64,000 bases of DNA, taken from NCBI GenBank assembly GCA_036172665.1, contig CM069875.1:10992001-11056000 (forward strand). Reading direction: 5' to 3'. Shown here piece after piece: positions 1 to 10,733 of this stretch. The stretch's first letter is position 1. Every line of letters begins with the position of its first letter. This DNA comes from Prosopocoilus inquinatus. Taxonomy: Eukaryota; Arthropoda; Insecta; Coleoptera; Lucanidae. The notes under the pieces were generated by a model. It did no database searches. It worked only from the letters and a program-made list of their open reading frames with translations, and was not told the origin of the DNA. The translations under genes and the position numbers were made by a program.

Positions 1-27
1 ATCGGTTCCCCCAGGCACAATTTGTAA

Positions 28-204
28 ATTAAACTCATCCGGTTTAATATCAGCAAAATTCCACCCACAAATGATGCGCAAATGTCGTCACTTTTTAGGT
101 GCATTTTAATCAAAGTTCCTGAAGAACATAGCATCGAAATTGACTCATACTGGCATTTACATGTTGCCAATAAATTATATGATTCACTGGATGACGAAGA
201 ATGA
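28..204 (+). CDS. 3' end of an ORF whose stop overlaps the SNX8 start (ATGA)
   Basis: Frame 1 is open from just after a TAA at 25-27 to the TGA at 202-204, and the last 40 codons could start from an ATG at 82. The translation looks protein-like: it contains the segments FRCILIKVPEEH and SYWHLHVANKLYDSLDDEE, and it does not look like random AT-rich translation. An acceptor-like tract ends in AG at about 52, so this may be a last exon with the rest of the gene left of the window. The TGA shares TGA/ATG bases with the SNX8 start at 201. It may be an upstream ORF in the SNX8 leader, the second half of a dicistronic transcript, or the tail of an overlapping gene. I do not recognise the family. Confidence 0.35.
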   Translation: MKLIRFNISKIPPTNDAQMSSLFRCILIKVPEEHSIEIDSYWHLHVANKLYDSLDDEE

Positions 205-3200
205 CCACCGATTTTAGTGCAGGTACGTTAAAATTATCTTCAAGTTAAAAATTGCAATAAACAATTTCAGGGTCGATTCCTCCCATATACAGAGAGGTTT
301 TTGATATTTGCTCCTACAATGGCGAACCTATACATAAGGATGTTTATCAAAAGTTACTAGCACAGTGTAAGTTAGATAATGCAATACTTCAATCCATTTG
401 GGAGCTGGCTGGACCTCCGCAAGGTCCAATTACTAGAACAAATTTATATAAAACCTTAGCTTTAGTTGCATGGTCACAGCAAGGTAAATCACCAAGTAAC
501 AAATTATTTGAGACTTTCAATGGAAAAGGTTTGCTTAATTTTGCTTGTAAATGCACGCTTCTTAGAAGTGATTTTATATTGCAGAATATCCTATACCTGA
601 ACTCGGTGATTTAAACAGTGTGAGAAATTTGAAACAACAAGTCAATGCTAAACAGAATCCAGCCGTCCTTGGTTTATCATATTTAGATATTACCCAGTTG
701 GATACCATCAATGTTGAACTTGTGCCTGAGAAGAAAGGAATTTTTCTAAAACATTCGGAATACGTAGTTTCTTCCAGACGACTTAATTCTAAAGTAACGA
801 GGAGATATAATGATTTTGTTGCTTTATATGACCTTCTGTTATCAAGATTTCCATACAGGTATTTTCTTAATACAGTCGTAATCCAATATGCACATAGGCT
901 TTATTTGAGAATACGCTGTACCACTGGCTACAAATAAAAGTAAACGATTTCTAAGGATATTTGCATTATTTTAGTTTTGTAAAACCAACTTCAGTATATT
1001 TCTTGACAAATATTTATGACAATCGAGTAACATTAGCCCGTTATCAAGCAAAATGGCAAATCAAAGTCAGACATACAATAGCAAAGAAAATCGTTTGCAT
1101 TTCTTTGTACCTGATAGTACCTACAGTTTTTACCTGAAATGGTAAGAAATTTTATTTAAATTTTAAAATGATTAATCCATTATTTGATTAACTTTTTTCG
1201 TAATATTTTTATGTAATGGCTGCCTGAATAGAATCCTATTCAAATTCAAAAATTCAAAATTTTTCCTCTTATAGAGTCTGTTTGATTATAAAGGTCCTAA
1301 GCTACAACTAATTAATTTTTGTACAGTAAATACCCATTAAAATGTATAAGGGTGGGTCATTGGTATCGATTTTAACCAGTAAAATATCAGCAAATTATTT
1401 TTACCTACATGGTAGCCGGACTTCTTGGAATTTCTATTTCATATTTTGCAGTTATAAGTTAGCGATAATGTTCTATTAAAGTATAATATTTCCAACTTTC
1501 GGGCACTTCCGCTTGTACCGGAAGTTCCTGTCAACTTTCTTATTTTAAATAGAATACCCCATTTTTTAATTCCTCAGGAAATTCTAAAATTATTTCATTC
1601 AACATATGATACATGAAAAATCAGCCATCTCAGAGTCGTCTCAATGAACGTGTTTCTTCCTTAACGTGAAAACTGTTTAAAATAGGTACAAATGTTTTAT
1701 ACAAAAATTTCCTAATTTTGTATTCTACATCTTGTAAAATTATTTTCAAATATGAGTGACTTCCGGTTATATCGGAAGTAAGTACCTACTTCGATATTTT
1801 AAATGGGATGACCCATATTTTATTACATTTCTGAATTCCTCGTCGAATTTAAAGGTCAATTTGTGAAACATTCATTGTACCTAAATTGCATCGTTTTTGA
1901 TCAAATCATTGCTAAAGCATAAAACTCATCTTGAATAATTCAGAAACAAATGCAAATGGGCAAATGATATTTTGCTATTCATTTCTACAAGAAATGTAAT
2001 TTTTTTTATATCTACACGGAAGAAATATTACGTTAAGACATTACATTAAAACGGGCATAATTCGTATTTCTTTAGTGGAACCCTATATTTTTTTCCATCC
2101 ATTAGATGTAAAATTAAATTTACTTTCACCAATGCAGGGTTATCGATACCTACTCTTAATAGTTTTTGAGAAGTTTACAGTTTTCTAGAATTTCGGTGTC
2201 ATCACGTTTGCCTTAGATGTTTAATGTTTTGTTTTCTGTATTAAATATTTTTAAACAGTTTAAACAGCGACACCCTACAATCACTTTTTGACCAAAAAGG
2301 GATCACAGGATGTCGCTATTTAAACTGTTCATTATTATTACATCGCATTTGCGATTATCTTTGGTCGAATCGTTTTGGTTTGCAGTGGAACTCCCGAGCT
2401 ACGTTTCTGCTGAAGAAACCCCGAATAGGGCTGAAACAGCTGTACAGAGGCTGTTCGAGGGATTCACTGCAATCAAAAACGATTTGCAACAAAATTTTAT
2501 ACATTTTTAGTAAAAATTTTCTACAACAAATGCTCGAAAAGATCTCCTTTCTAATTAATACAATAATATATAAATTAATTTGCCTGTGGAAAGCTATATC
2601 AACTTTATTAAGGATATGTGGAGTAATTTTTTTGAATGCCAACATTATTCTGTTATGTTATCAGAAGTTCTTGGGAGGGGAGGGGGGAGTCAATGTACTT
2701 CATTTTTACAAAACCCCGGAGAACTTGCTAGCCAAGACACAGGACCTTATCTTTCAATCCATTTCTTTGGAAAATTTTCATGTAAGTATAAACATACTCC
2801 TCGGGTATTGTGAGCAAGAGCTCGGTCATGTTGCATCCAAGTGTGGCAAGTAGAATGTTTAAGAATAAATTCCATATAAATATACTCCGTTAGATTTCCA
2901 CAAAAAAATACGGCCCTATGTGCTCAGAATGCCCCTAGATATTGAAAGACCATCGATGCTGACTAGTTGTACAGGGTGACTACGCGAGAATTCCTACCCC
3001 CTTTAACTCCTTAATTTTTGATTTCAGGAAAAAATGTTTAATACAAAACTTATAGAGACTAATTCAAAGTTTCTCTGTGTGCTCACAGAAAAACAATTGA
3101 TGGTCGGATAAACGAGATATAATCAAAACTTAAGTTTTTTTTAATGGAACACCCTGTATATTATAACGATTTTCGATTCTAAATTACATTCTACTGTACT

Positions 3201-6200
3201 GTACATAATAAAACCAATAATATAGAAAGTGTCGATAAAATATTTCCTATTTAATTTATTTTATTTTTGAATTTTAGAAATAGAAAATTTGAAAAATGAT
3301 CCTTTTGTACTAAGAGATGTGATTCAAAACATGTTAAAAAGATTTACACCTCCTGTAAAAAAATGAAGATATTTGAATATGTTTTGCGTTAAATTTTCAG
3401 TCATTTTTTAAAGTTCAATTTTTCCGAAATATTTTTCGTTTCTAGTTAATAAGTTATTTTTTTAAAAACATTTAAATCATTTTAATATGTTAATGGTAAA
3501 ATTTTATTTAATATTATTTTATTTAAAACCAAAACTTCGTTTATTTTTTTGAGCATCCGACGCTCAATTGTTTGTTGTGAATATCTGTAGCAGTACTGAA
3601 ATAAATTCTACAACTTCTTTTACCTTTGTTTCTATCTAAAATCAAAAATAAAAAAAAATAAGCAGGAATTATTTTATAGACACCTTCTGCATTATAAGTT
3701 TTATTATACATGTAGTCCCATTAGAATGTTCTTTCGAATCGAATTTCATTCCATTTAAAAAAAAAATTAAGTTTAGTTTATATCTCGTTTATCCGACCAT
3801 TAATTGTTTTTCTGCGAGCACGGAGAGAAACTTTGAATTAAACGCTTTAAGTTTTGTATTAAGCATTTTTTCCTAAAATCAAAAATAAAAGAGCTAAAGG
3901 GGTAGGAATTCTCGCGTAGTCACATGTACATAACGCAGGAGGATTTTCGGTGTTGTAATAATGAAAATTATCAGAAAAAAGAACATTAAAAAAAAATTAA
4001 TTATCTTCCGGCGGCTGGTCACAAAATATGCGTCTTCTTTGATAATCCTCGGCTAGCAACCCTTAATGGACTTGGATGTGATATGGATGGTATTTACGTT
4101 TACGAAGAATTCTTTGCACCGATGTTCTGCTAATTTTACAGGTATCACTAATTTCGTTCGCACTCACATGTGGATTTTTTTTAATGGAACCGAGCACCAA
4201 GAATGTATTACGACGATTTATTTGTCCAGTGGTAATGAATTATTCGACTATTGTTCGAAAACGTACTTGCTCTGGATGCAGGCTATCAGGAAAGCGTTCC
4301 CTGTAAATCCTTTCCGCCAATAAAGGATTTCTTCGGCATTCTCCCAGTATAAATATCATATCTACCTTTTCTTCTCGTGTTAATGCCATTTTTTCACAAA
4401 GCAATGATAATTTCAAAAGAGGTGTCAAACATTAAAACAAATTAATAAAATAACGAATTAAGCAAAACATTAAACATCCAAGGCAAACGTGATGACACCG
4501 AAATTCTAGAAAACTAAATTTCTCAAAAACTATTAATAGTAGGTATCGATAACCCTACATTGGTGAAAAAGAAATTTAATTTTACATCTAATGAATGAAA
4601 AAAAATATAGGGTTCCATTAGAAAAAAAATGAATTGAAATGAAATGAAAGAAATACATATGATACCTATGAAATTAGTAGGCTATGAAATTAAACACTCA
4701 ATACTGTAAAATTACGAAACGATATTGACGTAACAGATATTTGGAACTACTAACAAACGAAAAATACCTGCTTCGAGGCAAATTATTAATCCTGACGACA
4801 TGCAAAACATCTGGTTCCAGCAGGATGGTTACCTGGCCAACAACACTCGTGAGGTACATTTTTTGAGAGAAAACTGTAATGAGAATGGTTTCAAATAATG
4901 GACCAGTACAATGGTTTGTGAGATCATCCGAACTTACCCCCCTTCACTTTCATTTATGGGGTACCACTAAAAACGAAATATTTAATTTTGCACCGCCAGA
5001 AGCTAAGTGAATTTTTGAACAAAGATTGCTGGATGTGTTGATATCATAAACGAAACACACTTTGTAGTGTCTGAAACTCTGTTAGAATAATGGCTGTTTG
5101 CACCATGTCTAGTTAAAAATTAAACCAGGTTTAACAGTAAACCCAGTTTGCACCGCGGCTTAAACAGTAGTTAAAAACTCGCTAAACCAACTCAATTTAA
5201 TCCGCCGCCCGTTATGGTTTAACGTTGAGTTGGTTTAGCGAGTTTTTAACTACGGTTTAAGCCGCGGTGCAAACTGGGTTTACTGTTAAACCTGGTTTAA
5301 TTTTTAACTAGACGTGGTGCAAACGGCTATAAGATCTCAAAAGTGTATGGAACAGAATGGTCATCATATAGTTTATTTAAGTCAGTCTGAACTTTTAGTA
5401 CGCTTTCTTTACTTTTCTTTTATGACTTTTATTATCATTTCTTTATTTTACAGCATACTTAGCACATCTTTAAGCTTTCACATTGATGCTTAATTCCATG
5501 TAATTCCATGGCCTACTAATTTCTTAAGAGATTAATTTGTGTTATTGTTAAAATATCCCCTAAAAATAAAAATTTGTTATACATCGTTGAAAAGCTCTTT
5601 TAAAGAGTATCTAACTGACCAAAAACCAAATATGGGTTCCATTTGAAAAACAAAACTTAGTGCTAATAACTTGAAAACAAATGACAATCGGAGGTTTCTG
5701 GTTGCATCAAAAACTTTGTCTTAAAAAAGTGTCTGAACAATGTAAAGTTTAGAAGAGGTCACATCAGGTGAGTTATTGAGGAATATTGAAATTATCAAAT
5801 TTTCGTTTTCTTAAATTATCTTAAAATTCAAAAAAGTTATAATGAATTTGAAATGAGATTTGTTGCGAGCATTGAATTCTGCAAAACATTCCCCATTTAA
5901 CCGTTGCTCTATGTCTTCTATAACCGATATTGTGAGTATCGAAATGTGGACACAGTGTATAGCATTTCCGTTAAGTGAGTTATCTACCAAACTTACACTT
6001 TTTTTAAATGGAATGTATCAATTTTTATTACAGTTTCGATAGATATCTCTTAAAAGTAAGCATTTTTTTTCAGCAACTACAGCCCTAAATCATAGCATTC
6101 GCAATCTACAGCCATTTAATTGAATTAAAGAGCTAAAATGTAGAGGTATTTTATTCATAATCAGCGGCCAAACAAAATATCAAAATATCGAACTAATTAC

Positions 6201-9200
6201 AAATATCGTATAGAATAATCCTTAATGGTTATTTTTATTATATTTTTATGTACGTTTGCACAAAAACAATTAAAACTTAAAACTTTAAATTTCTCAAAAA
6301 AAAATTAAATAGAACGGCTGTATGTATTCACATATTCGAATAGCTCATTAAATTCTGATTTTAACATACGAAAATTGTATTGGTCTAAAGCTTACCGTTT
6401 GTCCAGATATCTGCACTTATAGTTATAATTTTTACAATTTTCAACAGCATCGGATCATATCACAATTTGAAGGAAATTTGTATTTCCTTCTAATCTTCTT
6501 ATCAATCTACAAAATTTTGTTCGAGATTCATTATCGCCGGGCAGAAAAAGTTCTATGATACTGATAAGATAACCAAAAACTTTCAGTTTACCCTTAGTTA
6601 ACCTTCAGTTTGCCACGGAAACAATTGTCTTCGTATCTGTTATCATGAAAATAAACCAAGCGTTAAGGTTTACTTGTAATAAAAGACCGAGCATTAATGT
6701 GGTAGCTTTGAAAGAATTTGGTTTATTGAGCTAGAAGGATTATGTTGCACTGAAGGCGGGAGGTGTTTACAATTAAAATAATAATTTTGTCCGCGTTTTC
6801 AATTGATCTAGCTAGCGCCATATAAGTGTCAACATCTTGACTGTTTCCGCAGTGGTCTGTGTAAAAATTAAAAAATAGAAATTTCGGTCAATAAGTCGAA
6901 TCAATCATAATGATACATTTAAAAATCGGAGAAAAAATCTTTATTTACACAAATGAAAATCCAATATGGCGTCCACAAAAAAAAGTTGACAGTCGTATCT
7001 CTAAAATTTTGACAGCTCGGATAAATGTAATGACTGATTTAGATTCTCCGTAAAAGAGTGCTTTAATAATGTGTAAGTTACAAACGTCTAGCTTTATCGG
7101 TTTTCGATTTAAAAAATAACGGAAATGAAAAATTTGTAATTTAAAATAGAGCATGTTTTATTGAAATTTTACATTCCCTTTATTTCAATTGACTTTCAAA
7201 GAAAATATAAACGTATTTGATATCAACGTACTCAGAAAAAACTGTTCTATTGAATTAACGCTACGAAAACACATGAGGTTCTATTAAAAAAAAAATGAGT
7301 TACGACCTAATGAAAATTTCAGATGTTGTACAAATGTTAAAATACAAAATACAATCGAAGGAGAGATTTTCTCGAAACACTTGATCGCATTAGATCGAAA
7401 AAATACGATTCATAGCTTTCCAGATTGAAAAATAAAAGTTTTTTTTTTTCGTTGTAGAAATCAAAATTACCAAATGATATGTATTCGAACTCGTAATGAT
7501 TCATAGATATCAGATATATAGTATATAAAATATAAAGGGTGTTCCATTTAAAATAAGAAAGTTTATATCAGAAAGTATATATCACTTCCGGCAAAAGCGG
7601 AAGTCCTACGACGACCAGCATTATGTTGGAAAATTCCAATTTTTATTTAATTTATGGCCTCCAAAACTTAGGTAAATAGATTAATAAATAAAGATTCTAG
7701 AAGGGTGAACAAATGGCGCGGGACACCCGGTATAATTCAAAACAAGGTGTTAAAATAATGCAGGTTTGAAAACGTTCTGAAGTTATTAGAAAAATTTTGT
7801 GCAAATCGTTTTTGATTGCAGCGAGAACCTCGAGCAGCCTCTGGACAGCTGTTTCAGCCCTGCTTGGGGCTTCTTCAGCAAAAAAAGCGATAGTAAGAGG
7901 TCGCTATTTTATCTGTTCTGAAGTTAGTAAAGAAAATTGAATGTTGCTAATGTCGAGGCCGTCGAGGCTAATGCATTGTACAGTCTTTTTCTTTTGATTG
8001 TCCCCTTCTATTAATTATGTTTCTCATTTTATCTAATGGCTATCCTATTTGACATACGAATTGGCATTTCCTGAATTGGAAAAAGTTAACTGACAAAATA
8101 GTATGAGATCTCACGGCAATTTTTCTACGTTTATCATAACAAATCACTGGGTATATATTAATTCTCTCGAATAATTACGCTTATACAGTGACCGCCAAAA
8201 AGTTCGCACCATATGGGAAAATTTTTTATTATTGATTTTTTTAAAAAACATTTTGCGCCAATAGTTTGTGCATGTTCGATAACCAAATATAAGCAGGACA
8301 ATACTGATAAGCAACTTTTAGTGTTGCCAAAAATAGCACTTAATTAAGATACGAAAATTAAAAAATTGTTGTAATTTGGTATTGCTGGACGTATTAGACA
8401 AAATTTTAGTAGGATTCAATAGTTATTTACAAAATATGTTTCTTGATTGCCAGACAAAATATCCTTCGGTCTAGTATTTGGAAAAAAGGAAGATTTTCGA
8501 TATTCTCTGTTTTGCTCAAGATGTGAAGCAGTCAATGGTAACTTCGCATTTAACTCTTACGAGTGGTTAGCTTATTCACTCATATTCGTAAAAACTATTT
8601 AACAGAATAAATTTTCCTCTTGGGTTCCAAATTGTTGCATGCACAAGAAAATTTGAAACAATTTTTCACGCTTCTGGTGCAAGGCCTTCTTTACATACGA
8701 TTTCGTGTTAATGTTTTTGATTTCTTCATAATACGTTTCTCATAATCCCAATTTAGTCTAAGCAGACCGAAAATCTAAGAATTGTGTGTACTTTTCGGTT
8801 TGGACCCGTTTAATATCCGTACTTATAAAATCGATATTTCTCGTGGTAGCCATAAATTTGTACTTACTGTTTGTACCAATGTTTTATAAGTACGGATTTA
8901 AACGGGTTCAAACCAAAAAGTAGATGCAATTCTTGCAATTTTCGGTCTGCTTAGGCTAAGTTAGGGTTAAGAGATTTGTGTAATCAAGAAATCAAAAGTA
9001 ATAACACAACATTTTATGTAAAAAGGGCCTACACCAGAAACATGAAAAATCGTTTCAAATTTTCAACTGTTAAAAACCCAAGAACAAATTTGATTGTTTT
9101 AAATACAGCTTATGGATATAAATGAATAAGCTAACCATTCTTAAGAGGTATGTACCAAATGCCCATTTACTTCTTCACATCTTGAGAAAAACTGAGAATA

Positions 9201-10733
9201 TCGAAAATCATCCTTTTTTCGAAATACTAGACCGAAGGAAATTTTGTCTGCCAAACAAGACACACATTTTGATATAACTATTGAATCATACTAAAATTTT
9301 ATCTAATACGTCCAGTAATTCCAAATTGCAACAATTTTTAAATAAGTGCTATTTTTAGCGACACTAAAAGTTGCTCACCAGCATTGTCCTACTTATATTT
9401 GGTTATCGAACATGCACAAACTATTGGCGCAAAAACTTTTAAAAAATCAATAATAAAAAAATTTTCCTTATGGTGCAAACGTTTTGGGGGTCACTGTATA
9501 TTAAAATCGATTTATTTATTATTATTATTACATTCGGTGACCAAATACTTCTTGTAGAATTATACCACGATTACCCCCAAAGAAAATCGTCTCTGATGCA
9601 CACTTCCTCGAATCACGCAGACGAGGTCTGTATCGCTGGCTGACTCTAATCTGCAGACATCCAGCAATACACAATGACGCTCTCTTGGCGTTCTTTTTAA
9701 CAGACCAAGGCCCAGACATACAGTACAGAATCAGGGACATATTCAGAAGAGCTCCAGATGAATTCATGACATCAGATTTCGCGGCAAATGCAAAGGTTCG
9801 TACTTAATAACGTAAGTACTGTTTAACACTAAATTACGTTTATGCAGGAATTGCTTCCATCAGATTGCAGTGAATTTGCTGCAAATCGTGAGCAAGTTCG
9901 TTCTTTAGTCCATATCGTAGCTAAAATGAAAGTTTTAGCTGATTCAGATGTAGAACGTGGGCAGTGTTACTCTCGAGATACTGAAGAGTTAGCCACTCAG
10001 CTCAAAGCACTTGGTAGTATAAATATCGGGCAGATTTGTAGTGCCAATTGGAGTCAAATGCAAAAAGGATTTTCTGCAATTTCAAGGTCCAGAAGTCTCT
10101 AATTTCATAAACACAAACTAAATATTTTCTTTCAGAGACTTATCTTCTCTATCAAATCGAGCTCAACAACAAGCAAATTTGGAACAGATCACTGTCTGTG
10201 AACGTCTGGGTTTGTTACTCGATGTGTTAACTGCCCATAGAGATTTATGCGAAAGACTGGAGAAAGGTTTAGCTCATGATCACCAGACTGCACTTGCAAA
10301 AATGTTATCCTTAAAAAAGCGCAAAATACAGGGGGTAATACGAGGCACTGACGTAAGTTAATTTCAAAATAAAGACTGTCTCTTGTCACATATTCTTAAA
10401 TTTAGACTGAGAGTGTCGAGCAATTAGAAGCAAAAATGTTAACTCAGGAAAGTGTGATCTCAAACATGGAATTGAGATCTGATTTTAGTCTGTTTTGTGT
10501 ACACATGGAAACACAGTTAATATATGCGTACCTCGACACGCTTTCTTCAATTTTAAACAGTCTTGTGTCTTTGAAAATTCGTTCTCACACTGAGGCATGT
10601 TGTTGCAATAAAATGTATGACTTTCATTTATAGTTGACTGTTTTAGTTGGCGGAAATCTGGAAGCAAGTGGTACCAACTGCAAATAAATACTTGCCTGTC
10701 GAATACAGTTCCCAAAATGGTAGTACATCATAA
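201..10733 (+). CDS. SNX8: Sorting nexin 8 (SNX8/Mvp1 family), 8 exons
   Basis: Exons read as 201-222, 271-528, 585-858, 9558-9795, 9848-10086, 10136-10352, 10406-10594 and 10647-10733, giving 508 codons. All junctions keep frame. Residues about 10-90 form an EH-like helical region. The PX domain starts near residue 137 (VELVPEKKG) and holds the basic PI3P-binding motif RRYNDF at 166-171, followed by the proline-rich turn PRLPPKK. The C-terminal half is a coiled BAR region with HRDLCERLEKG and MELRSDFSLFC, both strongly SNX8-like. The family acts at early endosomes, binding PI3P and bending membrane in endosome-to-Golgi sorting. The start at 201 is chosen because MTTDF is the only upstream Met in frame. 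Intron 3 is 8.7 kb and repeat-filled, while the others are 48-57 bp. Intron 7 begins with GC rather than GT (10595-10596). Confidence 0.93.
859..2060. other. SNX8 intron 3, first part, with an interspersed repeat
   Basis: No exon is visible here. Positions 1430-1570 carry a repeat with the sequence ACTTCCGCTTGTACCGGAAG, followed by a run matching 'tattttaaatagaata'. The same block occurs in reverse orientation at 39890-40040, and looser relatives start near 7530 and 34620, always beside a 'gttccatttaaaata' string. It is an old dispersed element of unknown class. The rest is AT-rich sequence in which I see nothing else. Confidence 0.5.
2265..2505 (+). mobile_element. Diverged solo copy of the 312-bp hammerhead family
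   Basis: The copy starts with the palindromic block CAGCGACACC...GGATGTCGCT and continues through TTACATCGCATTTGCG to TTTGCAGTGG and the CTGAAGA core. It ends at GATTTGCAACAAAATTTT. It is one of the older copies: it differs at many positions from the 25-kb array but keeps the ribozyme-like core (2382-2470). Flanking direct repeats are not clear here. It lies within the decayed TIR element. Confidence 0.7.
2382..2470 (+). ncRNA. Hammerhead-ribozyme-like motif (old copy)
   Basis: The outer stem pairs GCAGTG at 2382 with CACTGC ending at 2470. Inside are CTGAAGA, a hairpin with CCC/GGG, GAAAC, and a hairpin ACAGC...GCTGT followed by T and then C. This copy alone has U at position 16.1 (GUU before the predicted scissile bond), the canonical NUH form. 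Its stem II has one A-C mismatch. Whether it cleaves is unknown. Confidence 0.5.
2972..3926. mobile_element. Tc1/mariner-type MITE with TIRs of about 150 bp, TA duplication
   Basis: The left end CAGGGTGACTACGCGAGAA (after TA at 2970-2971) is inverted at the right end, TTCTCGCGTAGTCACATG (before TA at 3927-3928). The inverted identity extends inward through the AAACTTTGAATT and TCGTTTATCCGACCAT blocks to about 3120 and 3770. The interior is AT-rich and has no transposase. TIR size and the TA target fit a non-autonomous Tc1/mariner element. Confidence 0.75.
4010..4428 (-). pseudogene. Transposase N-terminal relic (HTH, DUF4817-like)
   Basis: On the minus strand 4428-4240 encodes LTREEKVDMIFILGECR and RIYRERFPDSLHPEQ, the N-terminal helix-turn-helix seen in many insect IS630/Tc1-like transposases. 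After a frame change, 4230-4060 continues with a second HTH (NPHVSANEISDTCKISRTSVQRIL) and RKYHPYHIQVH. Frameshifts and a stop break it. It faces away from the related DDE fragment at 4785-4990, so one of the two has been inverted. Confidence 0.6.
4785..4990 (+). pseudogene. Transposase DDE-domain relic
   Basis: The plus strand reads MQNIWFQQDGYLANNTREV, then HFLRENC, and after frameshifts IRTYPPSLS and FMGYH. This corresponds to the central WFQQDGAPAH...PRSPDL...WGYLK region of Tc1/mariner-like transposases with an N-terminal DUF4817. It is clearly dead, with several frame changes and stops within 200 bp. It was probably part of the same ancient element as the minus-strand fragment at 4010-4428. 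Confidence 0.6.
5091..5329. mobile_element. PIF/Harbinger-type palindromic MITE, TAA duplication
   Basis: This is a 239-bp near-perfect palindrome. The left end is TGGCTGTTTGCACCA and the right end TGGTGCAAACGGCTA, with arms pairing through TTTAACCTGG, CCGCGGC and GAGTTGGTTTAGCG to a short centre near 5208. TAA flanks it at 5088-5090 and 5330-5332, the 3-bp duplication used by PIF/Harbinger transposases. No coding content. Confidence 0.8.
5333..7529. other. SNX8 intron 3, non-coding stretch
   Basis: AT-rich sequence with only chance-length ORFs. I could not pair any ends or recognise a protein. Short strings such as 'gttctattaaaaaaa' near 7276 resemble the GGAACCCTATA-type transposon ends elsewhere in the intron. 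Confidence 0.4.
7786..7914 (-). mobile_element. Internally deleted 312-family insertion with 12-bp target duplication
   Basis: A 129-bp copy consisting of TTAGAAAAATTTTGTGCAAA, the hammerhead 3' half and CTGAAGA region (minus strand), then AAAAAGCGATAGTAAGAGGT and CGCTATTTTATCT. The sequence GTTCTGAAGTTA flanks it on both sides (7774-7785 and 7915-7926). The 5' part of the ribozyme and outer stem is missing, so this copy could not fold the full motif. It is one of five insertions defining the 12-13-bp duplication. Confidence 0.8.
8186..9496. mobile_element. Giant-palindrome Tc1/mariner MITE (copy 1)
   Basis: The element starts CAGTGACCGCCAAAAAGTTC after TA (8184-8185) and ends with the complement ...GGGGGTCACTG before TA (9497-9498). 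The arms of about 650 bp are inverted copies: for example GTGCATGTTCGATAACCAAA at about 8268 is mirrored near 9395-9420. They meet around 8840-8880. No transposase is present. Sister copies lie at 62437-63684 and, shorter and more diverged, at 12568-13270. It ends 61 bp before SNX8 exon 4. Confidence 0.8.
10595..10646 (+). other. GC-AG intron in SNX8
   Basis: Exon 7 must end after GAG at 10594, because the next exon (LAEIWKQ) continues the protein in frame only from TTG at 10647. The intron therefore begins GCATGT and ends TTTTAG. No GT donor in the vicinity keeps the frame. GC-AG introns are a known minor class, so this is read as genuine and not as an error. Confidence 0.75.

Larger units (their letters stand above)
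2075..4622. mobile_element. Decayed long-terminal-inverted-repeat element with nested insertions
   Basis: About 150 bp at 2075-2235 reappears inverted at 4465-4622. Shared landmarks are TGGAACCCTATA, TCTAATG/CATTAGA, the GGTATCGATA...CCCTACA block, and TTTCGGTGTCATCACGTTTG. The interior holds a 312-family copy (2265-2505), a TA-flanked MITE (2972-3926) and a transposase fragment (4010-4428). No target-site duplication could be fixed. It is interpreted as a DNA transposon corpse that served as a landing site for later insertions. Confidence 0.6.
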
